Origin: Actinophytocola sp963727495
GTDB taxonomy: Bacteria; Actinomycetota; Actinomycetes; Mycobacteriales; Pseudonocardiaceae
Length of the DNA: 64,000 nucleotides
Reading direction: 5' to 3'
NCBI GenBank assembly: GCA_963727495.1
Contig: CAVSGQ010000020.1
Location: 186,001-250,000, forward strand
Shown here: in pieces, positions 16,612-24,468 of the stretch
How positions within the stretch are numbered: the first letter of the stretch is position 1
Layout of the letters: each line of letters opens with the position of its first letter
Notes under the pieces: generated by a model
What the model was told of the DNA's origin: nothing
Databases searched by the model: none
The model's input: only the letters and a program-made list of their open reading frames with translations
Made by a program: the position numbers and the translations under genes

Positions 16612-17757
16612 GTGGCCCGGACCTTGGTGGTGACCAACGACTTCCCGCCCCGCCCCGGGGGGATCCAGTCCTACCTGCACGCGCTCGCGACCCGGCTGCC
16701 GGACCAGGACCTGGTCGTCTACGCCCCGTCGTGGCGGCACAGCACCGGCTCGCACCCCAAGTTCGACGCCGAGCAGCCCTTTCCGGTGATCCGTCACGAC
16801 AGCGAGCTCATGCTGCCGACGCCGGCCGTGGCGAGGCGGGCCCGCGAGATCCTGCGCGCCGAGCGGTGTGACGCGGTGTGGTTCGGCGCCGCGGCCCCGC
16901 TGGCGCTGCTCGCACCGCAGCTGCGGGAGGCGGGCGCCCAGCGGATGATCGCCAGCACGCACGGGCACGAGGTCGGCTGGTCGATGCTGCCGGTGGCGCG
17001 GCAGGCACTGCGCCGCATCGGCTCCACCACCGACGTCGTCACGTTCGTGTCGAAGTACACCCGCTCCCGGTTCGCGTCGGCCTTCGGCCCGATGGCGGCG
17101 CTGGAGTACCTGCCGTCGGGTGTGGACACCCAGCGGTTTCAGCCGAACTTCGCCGCACGCAAGGAGATCCGTGCCCGGTACGGCCTGGGCGACCGGCCGA
17201 CCGCGGTGTGCGTGTCGCGGCTGTGGCCGCGCAAGGGCCAGGACATGTTGATCAAGGCGCTGCCCCGGATCCGCAGGAGGGTCCCGGAGGCGGCGCTGTT
17301 GCTGGTGGGCGGCGGACCGTACGGCGAGCGGTTACGCGCGATGGCCGACCAGCTCGGCGTGGGCCCGCACGTGATCATGACCGGCCGCGTCCCGCAGGAG
17401 GAGCTCCCCGCCCACTTCGTGGCCGGCGACGTGTTCGCGATGCCGTGCCGCACGCACGGCCGCGGGCTGGACGTCGAGGGCCTGGGCATCGTCTACCTGG
17501 AGGCGTCCGCGTCCGGCCTGCCGGTGGTGGCCGGCCGTTCCGGCGGCGCCCCGGAGACCGTGCTGGACGGGGTGACCGGCAACGTCGTCGACGGCCGGGA
17601 CGTCGAGCAGATCGCGGACAGGGTCGCCGGCCTGCTCGCCGACCCGACGTGGGCCGGCGAGATGGGCGAGGCGGGCCGTCGCTGGGTGTCGCGCCACTGG
17701 CGGTGGCAGGACATCGCCGCACGGCTGGCCCGGCTTCTCGACGGCAGCGCCTTCTAG
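16612..17757 (+). CDS. pimB: Phosphatidylinositol monomannoside mannosyltransferase (GT4)
   Basis: This is a GT-B glycosyltransferase of family 4 that adds the second mannose to phosphatidylinositol monomannoside at the inner membrane face. The 381-residue product starts ARTLVVTNDFPPRPGGIQSYL, the phosphate-binding loop typical of PimB'-like enzymes. It contains ASTHGHEVGW, YLPSGVDTQRF and the C-terminal donor site EGLGIVYLEASASGLPVV with the E-x7-E motif. Gene order (between NlpC/P60 and fadD15-like) supports Rv2188c orthology. The 21-bp repeat array follows directly. Confidence 0.92.
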   Translation: MARTLVVTNDFPPRPGGIQSYLHALATRLPDQDLVVYAPSWRHSTGSHPKFDAEQPFPVIRHDSELMLPTPAVARRAREILRAERCDAVWFGAAAPLALLAPQLREAGAQRMIASTHGHEVGWSMLPVARQALRRIGSTTDVVTFVSKYTRSRFASAFGPMAALEYLPSGVDTQRFQPNFAARKEIRARYGLGDRPTAVCVSRLWPRKGQDMLIKALPRIRRRVPEAALLLVGGGPYGERLRAMADQLGVGPHVIMTGRVPQEELPAHFVAGDVFAMPCRTHGRGLDVEGLGIVYLEASASGLPVVAGRSGGAPETVLDGVTGNVVDGRDVEQIADRVAGLLADPTWAGEMGEAGRRWVSRHWRWQDIAARLARLLDGSAF

Positions 17758-17763
17758 CAGCCT

Positions 17764-18022
17764 CACACCACCGACCCGACCCGCCCCACCACCGACCCGA
17801 CCCGCGGTCGAGTCGACTTCTCACGTCGCCGAGCCGAGTTCCCACGCGGTCGACCCGACCCGCCACACCACCGACCTGACCTGTCACGCGGTCGACCCGA
17901 CCGGTCACGCGGTCGAGCCGACCTGTCACGTCGCCGAGTCGACCTGCCACGCGGCCGAGTCGACCTGTCACGTCGCCGAGTCGACCTGCCACGCGGCCGA
18001 GTCGACCTGTCACGTCGCCGAG
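17764..18022 (+). repeat. Degenerate 21-bp tandem repeat array (about 12 units)
   Basis: Units of 21 bases such as GGTCGAGCCGACCTGTCACGT follow each other without spacers between convergent pimB and the 18038 gene. The last five units alternate almost perfectly between a CACGTCGCC and a CACGCGGCC form. The first units are degenerate. The same motif recurs at 46650-46930. The period is a multiple of three, so frames stay open across it, but no start signal supports a gene. Confidence 0.85.
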
Positions 18023-18037
18023 CGTGCGGGAGCCGGC

Positions 18038-18508
18038 CTAGTGACCGCCCACCGCGCGTAGCTCGTCCGGGTCGAGCACCGGCTGGGTCTCGTCGGTCGC
18101 GGCCTGCTGCACGGCGTCCACACGGGACTGGATCTCCGCGGGCAACGCGACGTGCAGGATCTCGATGCCGTTCGGGATCTTGCCCTTCATGACGCCGACG
18201 AACAGCCGGTGGAAGTCCGCGGACGTGAGCACCAGGAACTTCTTGTGCGCCCGGGTAAGTGAGAGGAAATACAGCTCGGCGATGCAGTTTGCCACCTTGC
18301 CGGCCGGGTGCCGGCCGCTGGCGCCGTGGCCGGGCGCGGTCTTGATCGACGCCACGATACGGCCGTTGTCCGACACCGCGTCGAACTCGTGGTAGCCCCC
18401 GGGTTGCAGCTTCAGCCGCTGTCTGCGGAACACGATCTGGTGCTCGACCGACAACACATCCCGCACATGATCCTCGACAGAAGTCGTCACGTTACGGGTG
18501 TTGACCAT
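18038..18508 (-). CDS. Hypothetical protein, possible PD-(D/E)XK-like fold
   Basis: The 156-residue product is not one I recognise. The segment GYHEFDAVSDNGRIVASIKTA resembles the core of restriction-endonuclease-like folds (D, then about ten residues, then xxK), but Ser replaces the usual Glu/Asp/Gln. A helical ELYFLSLTRAHKKFLVLTS region with a hydrophobic strand follows. ATG 18508 has GAGGG six bases upstream, and ATG 18541 would add 11 residues but lacks such a site. It is the last minus-strand gene downstream of the WXG-CHAP/YbaB operon, 67 bases after it, so co-transcription is possible. Confidence 0.6.
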   Translation of the reverse strand: MVNTRNVTTSVEDHVRDVLSVEHQIVFRRQRLKLQPGGYHEFDAVSDNGRIVASIKTAPGHGASGRHPAGKVANCIAELYFLSLTRAHKKFLVLTSADFHRLFVGVMKGKIPNGIEILHVALPAEIQSRVDAVQQAATDETQPVLDPDELRAVGGH

Positions 18509-18575
18509 CCTGGCCCTCGCTTCCGGATCGTCCCCATTCATACCACTGGGTCGGTAGCGAAGGGCAACCGTTACG

Positions 18576-19049
18576 TTACCGAGGTAGTGCCCATGTCTCG
18601 ACCGCCGAGAAGTCCCCGTGATCATCGAGCGGCCGCTGCGGTGGCGGCGCGGACGGTGGCGGACCGGACAGGGACGGCGCGGGCGGCCGGCCGGCGGGGC
18701 CCGGGCGGGCGGCGATGATCTCGGACAGCTCCGCGGTCAGCTCCCCGCCCGCCACCGGCTCCAGCGCCGCGAGCCCCTCGGCCAGTGCGGCGGCCGACGC
18801 CTCCTGGGTCAGTCGGAAGATCTCCGCCGCGAGCTCGTCCGGGGCCAGGCACATCGCCTCGACGGACAGGTCGAGGGCGGTGAGCCGGCCCTCCAGGTTC
18901 ACCCGCACCTCGACACCCCGGCCCGCCGCCCCGGCCGAGATCCGGGCCAGCCGCTCGAACAGCCCGTCCGCCCGCGCGTTCCGGGCCGCGTCGGCCTCGA
19001 GGAGCTGATCCACCGTGTAGGACTCGTAACCGCCCGCTGCCTCGTTCAT
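18576..19049 (-). CDS. YbaB/EbfC-family-like protein 2 of the WXG-CHAP operon
   Basis: The 157-residue protein has an N-terminal helix (DQLLEADAARNARADGLFERL). A short beta segment follows (GVEVRVNLEGRLTALDLS) and then a second helix (LAAEIFRLTQEASAAALAEGL), the order seen in YbaB/EbfC nucleoid proteins and the ESX-linked EspL relatives. The C-terminus is Pro-rich and probably disordered. Its ATG overlaps the stop of the previous gene as ATGA, showing coupling. The role is inferred: possibly DNA binding or secretion-accessory. Confidence 0.65.
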   Translation of the reverse strand: MNEAAGGYESYTVDQLLEADAARNARADGLFERLARISAGAAGRGVEVRVNLEGRLTALDLSVEAMCLAPDELAAEIFRLTQEASAAALAEGLAALEPVAGGELTAELSEIIAARPGPAGRPPAPSLSGPPPSAPPPQRPLDDHGDFSAVETWALPR

Positions 19050-19351
19050 GGCTCCCTCCAGGACCGCGGTTCGGTCGACTCGGCGCGCTCGGTCTCCTCG
19101 GCGTCCTGATGCAGGCCCAGCAGCGCGAGCTCGTCCTCGCCCAGCCCGTCCAGCGCCTCGCGCAGCGCCGCCTTCGTCCGCTGGTTCGCGATCGCGGTGG
19201 CCTCGCCGACCGCCGCGAGGATGGCGGCGGACAGCCCGCGCGACCCGAGGGCCATCGCCCGCCGGTCCAACGACAGCGACGACAGCGCCCCGCCCGGGTG
19301 GACCTCCACCCGGATCCCGCCGGACCCGGCCGCCCCGGTGATGTCGCTCAT
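19046..19351 (-). CDS. YbaB/EbfC-family-like protein 1 of the WXG-CHAP operon
   Basis: The 101-residue product contains GGIRVEVHPGGALSSLSLD followed by a helix (AAILAAVGEATAIANQRTKAALREAL). This is the strand-turn-strand-helix core of YbaB/EbfC proteins, though the first helix is short. It is translationally coupled on both sides: its ATG overlaps the stop of the CHAP gene and its stop overlaps the next ATG. Its pairing with a WXG-type effector resembles EspL-like genes in type VII secretion loci (inference). Confidence 0.62.
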   Translation of the reverse strand: MSDITGAAGSGGIRVEVHPGGALSSLSLDRRAMALGSRGLSAAILAAVGEATAIANQRTKAALREALDGLGEDELALLGLHQDAEETERAESTEPRSWREP

Positions 19352-20388
19352 CGCGGGTGCACCCCTCCGTAGAACGTCGCGCCGGACAGCGTGTGGGTCA
19401 CCCGCTGCACCCGGTCCGACGAGTTGCCCTCGATGAGCGTCACCTCGTTCCCGTGCACGCTCTCCACGATCCCGATGTGCGTGCTCGTCTGCGGGCTGTC
19501 CGGCCCGGTGCCGAACAGCAGCACGTCACCCGGCCGCGCGGCGTCGAGGTGGTGCCTGCCGTACGCGAGGCCGTGTTCGGTGCCCCAGTGGTAGACGTCG
19601 CCGGTGAACGGAAGGATCCCGATGTCGACACCCGACTTGCGCCAGACCCAGGTCGCGAACGTGGAACACCACGGGCCGGTCGGCCCGTACTTGTTCCGGT
19701 TGCCCGGCCCCTCGTGGTAGCCGAGCTGGCCGCGTGCCACCTTCTTGATCTTGTTGCGCACGCCGGACCGCGTCCTCGGCGGGTGCGACACCGTCCCCGC
19801 CGCGGTGTGGTGCCGGTGCCGCGTGGGGTCGGCGAACCCGTCGTGCTCCACGGTCCGCTCCAGCCCGCGCAGCGCGTGGGCGGCGTCGCGCATCTGCCCC
19901 CGCACCGCCCGCAGGTGCGTGGTCGACTCGTTGGTGTAGTCGCGGGCGAGGTCGACGACCCGGCCGACCGCCCGCACGAGCGCACCCTGGGAGCCGGCCC
20001 CGGTCACGCCGCGGGCGGCGTCCAGCAGCCGCGTCGCCCTGGCCGTGTACTCCTCGACGAGCGTGGCGACCGCCTTGTGGTTGCCGTCCAGCGACGCCGC
20101 CGTGGTGGCCACGATCTCGGCCGCCCTCGCCGCCGCGGACGCCGTGGTGCCCAGCGCCTTCGTCATCCGGTGGGCCCGGCGGTCGAAGGCGACCGCGTTG
20201 TGCCCCTCCCAGTGGGCGGTCGCGGTGGCCGCGCTCGACCGGTGGTCGTCGTGGTGGCGCTCGACCGTGCGTGCGGCAGCGTCCAGCGCGGCGTGCACCC
20301 GGTTGGCGTCCCCGGCCTTGCCGGCCAGCGTGTTGCGGTGCGCGATCAGCTGCTCGGCTGCCCTGCGCGCGATGACCCGACTCTCCAC
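19348..20388 (-). CDS. WXG100-like/CHAP-domain putative type VII-secreted peptidoglycan amidase
   Basis: The 346-residue protein has no signal peptide. Its N-terminal 170 residues are helical with HWEG at 59-62, a WXG motif in a helical hairpin. The C-terminal domain is CHAP/NlpC-like: PWCSTFATWVW with Cys241 as nucleophile, STHIGIVES with His304, and LIEGNSSD with a third polar residue. GTG 20388 follows GGGAGAGGA. It heads a three-gene coupled operon with two YbaB-like proteins. The likely role is a cell-wall amidase or toxin exported by an ESX-type system encoded elsewhere. The export route is inference. Confidence 0.75.
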   Translation of the reverse strand: MESRVIARRAAEQLIAHRNTLAGKAGDANRVHAALDAAARTVERHHDDHRSSAATATAHWEGHNAVAFDRRAHRMTKALGTTASAAARAAEIVATTAASLDGNHKAVATLVEEYTARATRLLDAARGVTGAGSQGALVRAVGRVVDLARDYTNESTTHLRAVRGQMRDAAHALRGLERTVEHDGFADPTRHRHHTAAGTVSHPPRTRSGVRNKIKKVARGQLGYHEGPGNRNKYGPTGPWCSTFATWVWRKSGVDIGILPFTGDVYHWGTEHGLAYGRHHLDAARPGDVLLFGTGPDSPQTSTHIGIVESVHGNEVTLIEGNSSDRVQRVTHTLSGATFYGGVHPR

Positions 20389-20486
20389 GGCCCCGTCCTC
20401 TCCCGTGTGGGCGACGACGTCACCTTCCGTCCGGCGCCCACCCCCGCGGAAGCGCCGCTGCACGGATCGTCACATCGGGTGCACGA

Positions 20487-21597
20487 TCAGGCCGTCGGGA
20501 CACCTACCGGCGTCTCGTGGACGGCGATCCCGATGCCGCGGTAGAAGTGACGCAGGGCCGGCTCGAGCGGCTCGCCGCAGGTGACCGCGGCGACGCAGCG
20601 GCCGCCGAACAGCGCGCGCAGCTTGGGGTAGACGACCGTGTCGGCCACCGCGTGCTGCAGGCGCAGCACCAGCGAGGGCCGGCCCCGGGCGCCGTAGCGG
20701 ACCGCGACGCCCTCGGCCGCACCGAACACGGCCGACCGGCCCTCGGCCACGGCCCGGTCCCGGGCCGTGTCGTGCAGGTCGCGGAGCAGGCCGGTGCCGG
20801 CCACGACCGTGCGCGGCCGGAACATGCCGAGGTCGGTGGTCAGGTTCTCGGTGTCGGGCGCGTGCCCGAGGGTGGTCCTGGTGTAGACGCAGGCGAGCGA
20901 CAGCAGCCGGGCCCCGAGCTCGGCCGGACAGACACAGCAGCAGCGACTGGCCGGCCCGCAGCAGCGGCGCGTACGCGGCGATCGCCGCGCGCACCTCGGC
21001 GAGGACCTCGCCGTGGGTCAGCTCGATCCGCTTGGGATGCCTCTCGCCCCACGGGTAGACGAGCGTGGCGACCGCGTCCGCGGCGACCGCGAGCCTGCGG
21101 CGGTGCGCGAGCGCGTCGCCGATCTCCTCGCCGAGCTCGGTCAGCTCGGCGACCGCGGGCGCGGTGTCCGTGGCCGGGTCGCCGTCGAGCTGCCAGACCC
21201 AGCCCAGCTCGGGCAGCCGGTCGACGATGCGGCGCAGTGTCTCCGTGTGCGCCGCCGACTCCAGCACGACCGCGCACGCGCCGGAGTCGGACAGGATCCA
21301 CTCGACGTCCTCGGCCGGCGAGTCCGGGTGGATGGGCACGGTCAGGCAGCCGGCGGTCCAGGCGGCGTAGTCGAACAGCGTCCACTCGTAGCGCGTCGAC
21401 GCGTACAGCGCGATCCGGTCACCCGGTCGCAGGCCCGCCGCGATCAGCCCCTTGGCGACCTCGAGCACCCGCGCCGCGAACTCGCGGGTGGTCACGTCCA
21501 GCCAGGAGCCGTCGATCCGGCGGCGAACCCCGATCGTGCCCCCGAACCGCTCCGCGTTCGCCCAGACCATGTCGGTCAGGTTCTCGGATGCGGTCAC
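20487..21597 (-). pseudogene. Decayed FadD15-like acyl-CoA ligase (frameshift, missing P-loop and C-terminus)
   Basis: The first part (from GTG 21597) is a good N-terminal half of a long-chain fatty-acid AMP ligase (RPGDRIALYASTRYEWTLFDYAAW). At the P-loop, where YTSGTTGRPKG is expected, it reads YPWGERHPKRIELTHGE, so nucleotide binding is lost. Near 20910 (after SLLLCLSG) the reading frame shifts by one base. The homologous text continues in another frame as AELGARLLSLACVYT and ends at TGA 20487 in HETPVGVPTA, before the C-terminal domain. Intact FadD15 has about 600 residues. It lies in the same place as Rv2187 between pimB and the SRPBCC genes. Confidence 0.75.
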
Positions 21598-21603
21598 ACG
21601 GAA

Positions 21604-21609
21604 AAAGTA
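21604..21609 (-). promoter_or_regulatory. -10 element TACTTT of the fadD15-like remnant
   Basis: On the minus strand TACTTT is followed by six bases and GTG 21597. The promoter is still intact although the coding region is not. Confidence 0.45.
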
Positions 21610-21626
21610 GCGCGCAGGTCACGTGA

Positions 21627-21632
21627 CATGCT
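21627..21632 (+). promoter_or_regulatory. -10-like CATGCT before the SRPBCC-type gene at 21639
   Basis: CATGCT (consensus TAnnnT with one change) lies six bases before GTG 21639. It sits 18 bases from the divergent TACTTT element. Confidence 0.35.
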
Positions 21633-21638
21633 GCACGG

Positions 21639-22019
21639 GTGCCAGCGTTGGATGTGATCGACGAGACGTTCCTCGCGGTGCCGCCCGGGTCGGTGGCCAA
21701 GGCGTTCGCCGATCCCGCGTCGTGGCGCCGGTTCTGGCCCGACCTGCGCCTGGAGGTCTACGCCGACCGTGGCGACGAGGGGCTGCGCTGGACCGTGCGC
21801 GGCGCGCTGGTCGGCACGATGGAGGTGTGGCTCGAGCCGGTGCTCGACGGCACGCTGCTGCACTACTTCCTGCGTGCGGACCCGCCGGCCGGCCCGGCGG
21901 TCCGGCCGGCCCGGCTGCGTCGCGAGAAGACCCGCCGCCAGCTCGCCGCCAAGGTGGTCGCGCTCGACCTGAAGGCGGAGCTGGAGGGCGGTCGCCGTCC
22001 CGGCTGCCCGCCACGGTGA
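21639..22019 (+). CDS. SRPBCC-like (polyketide cyclase fold) protein, Rv2186c type
   Basis: The 126-residue product has an SRPBCC-like pattern: an N-terminal strand LDVIDETFLAVPP, a helix, then PASWRRFWPDLRLEVYADRGDEGLRWTVRG and MEVWLEPVLDGTLLHYFLR as successive strands. A basic C-terminal helix ends it. It lies where Rv2186c is found, next to a second SRPBCC gene and the ArsA-like ATPase. Ligand and function are unknown. The leaderless GTG start was chosen for the hexamer spacing and the family-like length. Confidence 0.7.
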   Translation: MPALDVIDETFLAVPPGSVAKAFADPASWRRFWPDLRLEVYADRGDEGLRWTVRGALVGTMEVWLEPVLDGTLLHYFLRADPPAGPAVRPARLRREKTRRQLAAKVVALDLKAELEGGRRPGCPPR

Positions 22020-22033
22020 GCGGGAGCGACGGT

Positions 22034-22039
22034 TAACCT
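22034..22039 (+). promoter_or_regulatory. -10 element TAACCT of leaderless metallophosphoesterase gene
   Basis: TAACCT, six bases, then GTG 22046. No ribosome-binding site. Confidence 0.55.
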
Positions 22040-22045
22040 GCGAAT

Positions 22046-22834
22046 GTGCGGGTTCACGTGGTGTCAGACGTGCACGGCAACGCCGAGGCACTGGCCAAGG
22101 CCGGGGACGGAGCGGACGCGCTGCTGGTCCTCGGCGACCTGATCGACTTCGTCGACTACCACGACCACACCGGCGGGATCATGGGCGCGGTGTTCGGCCC
22201 GGAGGCGATGGCCACGTTCGCCCGGCTGCGCCGGGAGCGTCAGCACAACGAGGTGGCCACGTTCGCCCGGTCCCTCTGGACGAGCCTGTCCGACCCGGCC
22301 GCCGTCGTCGAGGACGCGGTCCGCGAGCAGTACGGCAGGCTGTTCGGCGCGATGACCGTGCCGACCTACGCCACCCCGGGCAACGTCGACGTGCCGGCGC
22401 TGTGGCCCGAGTACGCCGGGGAGGACATCCGGATCCTCGACGGCGAGTCGGTCGAGCTCGGCGGGCTGCGCCTGGGCTTCGTGGGCGGCGCGCTGCTGCC
22501 GCCGGGCGCGGTGCGCCGCCGCGGCGGGGTGTTCCACCCCTACCTGCGCACCGAGGAGGAGATCGCGGCCGACGTCGCCCGGCTCGGCACGGTCGACGTG
22601 CTGTGCAGCCACGTCCCGCCGGATGTGCCCGAGCTCACCTACGACGTGGTCTCCCGCCGCGTCGAGTACGGCTCGGCGGCCCTGCTCGACCTCATCCGCA
22701 CCCAGTCCCCGCGCTGGGCGGTGTTCGGGCACGTGCACCAACCGCTGGTGTCCCGGACGCGCCTCGGGTACACCGAATGCGCCAATGTGGGGCATTTCCA
22801 GCGGACCCAGCGGCCATACGTGCTGCGATGGTGA
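22046..22834 (+). CDS. Calcineurin-like metallophosphoesterase
   Basis: The 262-residue protein begins VHVVSDVHGNAEAL (the D-x-H motif of metallophosphoesterases). It has LLVLGDLIDFVD (GD motif), YATPGNVDV (GNxD, in place of GNHE), DVLCSHVPP and VFGHVHQP (GHxH). All the metal-binding motifs of the family are present, so hydrolysis of a phosphoester is likely, but the substrate cannot be read from sequence. It lies between two SRPBCC-type genes on the same strand. Confidence 0.85.
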   Translation: MRVHVVSDVHGNAEALAKAGDGADALLVLGDLIDFVDYHDHTGGIMGAVFGPEAMATFARLRRERQHNEVATFARSLWTSLSDPAAVVEDAVREQYGRLFGAMTVPTYATPGNVDVPALWPEYAGEDIRILDGESVELGGLRLGFVGGALLPPGAVRRRGGVFHPYLRTEEEIAADVARLGTVDVLCSHVPPDVPELTYDVVSRRVEYGSAALLDLIRTQSPRWAVFGHVHQPLVSRTRLGYTECANVGHFQRTQRPYVLRW

Positions 22835-22847
22835 GCGCACGACCGGG

Positions 22848-22853
22848 TAGCCT
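22848..22853 (+). promoter_or_regulatory. -10 element TAGCCT of leaderless SRPBCC gene
   Basis: TAGCCT is separated by seven bases from ATG 22861. Confidence 0.5.
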
Positions 22854-22860
22854 GCCCGGC

Positions 22861-23298
22861 ATGGCCGACGAGTCCACCCAGTCCATCGTGGTCGATGCAC
22901 CGCCCGAGCACATCATGCCGGTGATCGCGGACTTCCCGGCGTACCCGGAATGGGCCAACGCGGTGAAGCAGACCGAGGTCCTGGAGGAGGGGCCGGACGG
23001 CCAGGCGAAGCAGGTGCGCTTCACCCTCGACGCGGGTCCGTTCAAGGACGTCTACACGCTGGCCTACGAATGGGCGACCGACGGCCTGTCGGTGACCTGG
23101 CGGCTGGTCAAGGGCCAGATGCAGCGCGCGCAGAACGGCCGCTACCTTCTCACGCCCGAGGGCGACAAGACCCGGGTGACCTACACGCTGTCGGTCCAGC
23201 TGGCGGTGCCGATGATCGGGCTGTTCCGGCGCAAGGCCGAGAAGATGATCATGGATATCGCGCTGAAGGAGCTCAAGCGCCGGGTCGAGGGCGACTAG
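22861..23298 (+). CDS. SRPBCC-family protein, Rv2185c type
   Basis: The 145-residue product has the helix-grip fold of START/polyketide-cyclase proteins: SIVVDAPPEHIMPVIADFPAYPEWANAV at the start, alternating strands in the middle, and a long C-terminal helix (KAEKMIMDIALKELKRRV). Members bind hydrophobic ligands. It is 12 bases upstream of the ArsA-like ATPase and forms a run of four same-strand genes with it, suggesting a shared lipid- or membrane-related role (inference). Confidence 0.85.
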   Translation: MADESTQSIVVDAPPEHIMPVIADFPAYPEWANAVKQTEVLEEGPDGQAKQVRFTLDAGPFKDVYTLAYEWATDGLSVTWRLVKGQMQRAQNGRYLLTPEGDKTRVTYTLSVQLAVPMIGLFRRKAEKMIMDIALKELKRRVEGD

Positions 23299-23310
23299 GC
23301 CCGGGACCCC

Positions 23311-24468
23311 ATGGCGGGCGCGCGCATTCTGCTGTTCACCGGCAAGGGTGGGGTCGGCAAGACCACTCTCGCCGCGGCGACGGCTGCCCGGCTCGCGGTC
23401 GGCGGGCGCAAGGTGCTGGTCGCCTCGGCGGACCCCGCGCACTCGCTCGGCGACGTGTTCGGCCGGCCGCTCACCGGCGATCCGTCCGAAGTGGACACCT
23501 GCCTGTACGCGGCCCATGTGGACGCCCGCGGCCTGGTCGACAAGTCCTGGCAGGACATCCGCCACCAGCTGCGCACCTGGCTCGCCGGCACCGGGCTCGA
23601 CGAGCTGGACGCCGCGGAGCTGACCGTGCTGCCCGGCGTGGACGAGCTGCTCGCGCTCACCGAGGTGGCGCGGCTGGCCCGGCAGGGACCGTGGGAGGTC
23701 GTCGTCGTCGACTGTGGACCGACCGCGGAGACGTTGCGGCTGCTGGCGCTGCCGGAGGCGGTCGCCGGCTATGTGGACCGGCTTCACGGCCCGGCCCGGG
23801 CCGCGGTGCGGGGGCGGACCGACGCGATCGGCCGGCTCGCCGCACATCTGGGCGAGCTCCGCCGGCTGCTCGTCGACCCGGCGGTGACCGGTGTGCGGCT
23901 GGTGCTGACCCCCGAGCGGCTGGTCGTCGCGGAGACCCGGCGCACGCTGGCCGCGCTGGCGCTGCGCGGGATCCGGGTCGACAGCCTGGTGGCGAACCGG
24001 CTCGCGCCGCGGGCGCGGATGTGGCAGGGCCCGGCGGCGAGCTGGCTGCGCACCCGGCGGGCCGAGCAGGACGCGGTGCTGTCCGAACTGGACGCCTCGA
24101 CGCCGCTGCCGGTGCACCTGGTGGAGCACCGGCCCGCCGAGCCGGTCGGCGTGACCGCGCTGCTGGAGCTGGCCGCCGACCTGTACGGGGAGGCCGACCC
24201 GCTCGCCGCGCCGTTCGGCGGCGACCCGGCGGCCGCGCGGCCGCTGCTGGACCTGCGGGCGCGCGACGGCGGCTACGAGCTGGCGATCGCGTTGCCGCTG
24301 ACCGACTCCAGCGAGCTGGACCTGGCCAGGGTGGGCGACGACCTGGCGGTGACCGTCGACGGTGTGCGCCGGCTGGTGGCCCTGCCGGTGCTGTTGCGGC
24401 GGCACACGGTGACCGACGCGTACGTCGATGACGGGGGACTGGTGCTGCGTCTGGAGGGGCCGGAATGA
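23311..24468 (+). CDS. ArsA/Get3-like ATPase, Rv2184c type
   Basis: The 385-residue protein starts with FTGKGGVGKTTLAAATAARL, the deviant Walker A of the ArsA/Get3/MinD class. It has ASADPAHSLGDVFG (switch I), VVVDCGPTAETLRLL (switch II) and a C-terminal small-domain-like extension with a beta-rich end. Relatives bring tail-anchored or metal-bound cargo to partners. In actinobacteria the role is unproven. Its stop overlaps the next ATG as ATGA. The ATG at 23311 is 12 bases after the SRPBCC stop. Confidence 0.85.
   Translation: MAGARILLFTGKGGVGKTTLAAATAARLAVGGRKVLVASADPAHSLGDVFGRPLTGDPSEVDTCLYAAHVDARGLVDKSWQDIRHQLRTWLAGTGLDELDAAELTVLPGVDELLALTEVARLARQGPWEVVVVDCGPTAETLRLLALPEAVAGYVDRLHGPARAAVRGRTDAIGRLAAHLGELRRLLVDPAVTGVRLVLTPERLVVAETRRTLAALALRGIRVDSLVANRLAPRARMWQGPAASWLRTRRAEQDAVLSELDASTPLPVHLVEHRPAEPVGVTALLELAADLYGEADPLAAPFGGDPAAARPLLDLRARDGGYELAIALPLTDSSELDLARVGDDLAVTVDGVRRLVALPVLLRRHTVTDAYVDDGGLVLRLEGPE

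Noticed and set aside
17375..18013. Minus-strand frame with heptapeptide repeats (GRLGRVA type) over the 21-bp array
   Set aside because: The 21-bp period keeps any frame open. The frame has only a GTG without a ribosome-binding site and then runs antisense through pimB, so it is not supported as a gene.
17764..18022. CRISPR array
   Set aside because: Units are contiguous, 21 bp long and lack unique spacers. No cas genes are nearby.
20880..20930. Programmed frameshift in the fadD15-like gene
   Set aside because: There is no slippery heptamer or following structure that I can see, and the gene lacks its P-loop and C-terminus, so decay or error is simpler.
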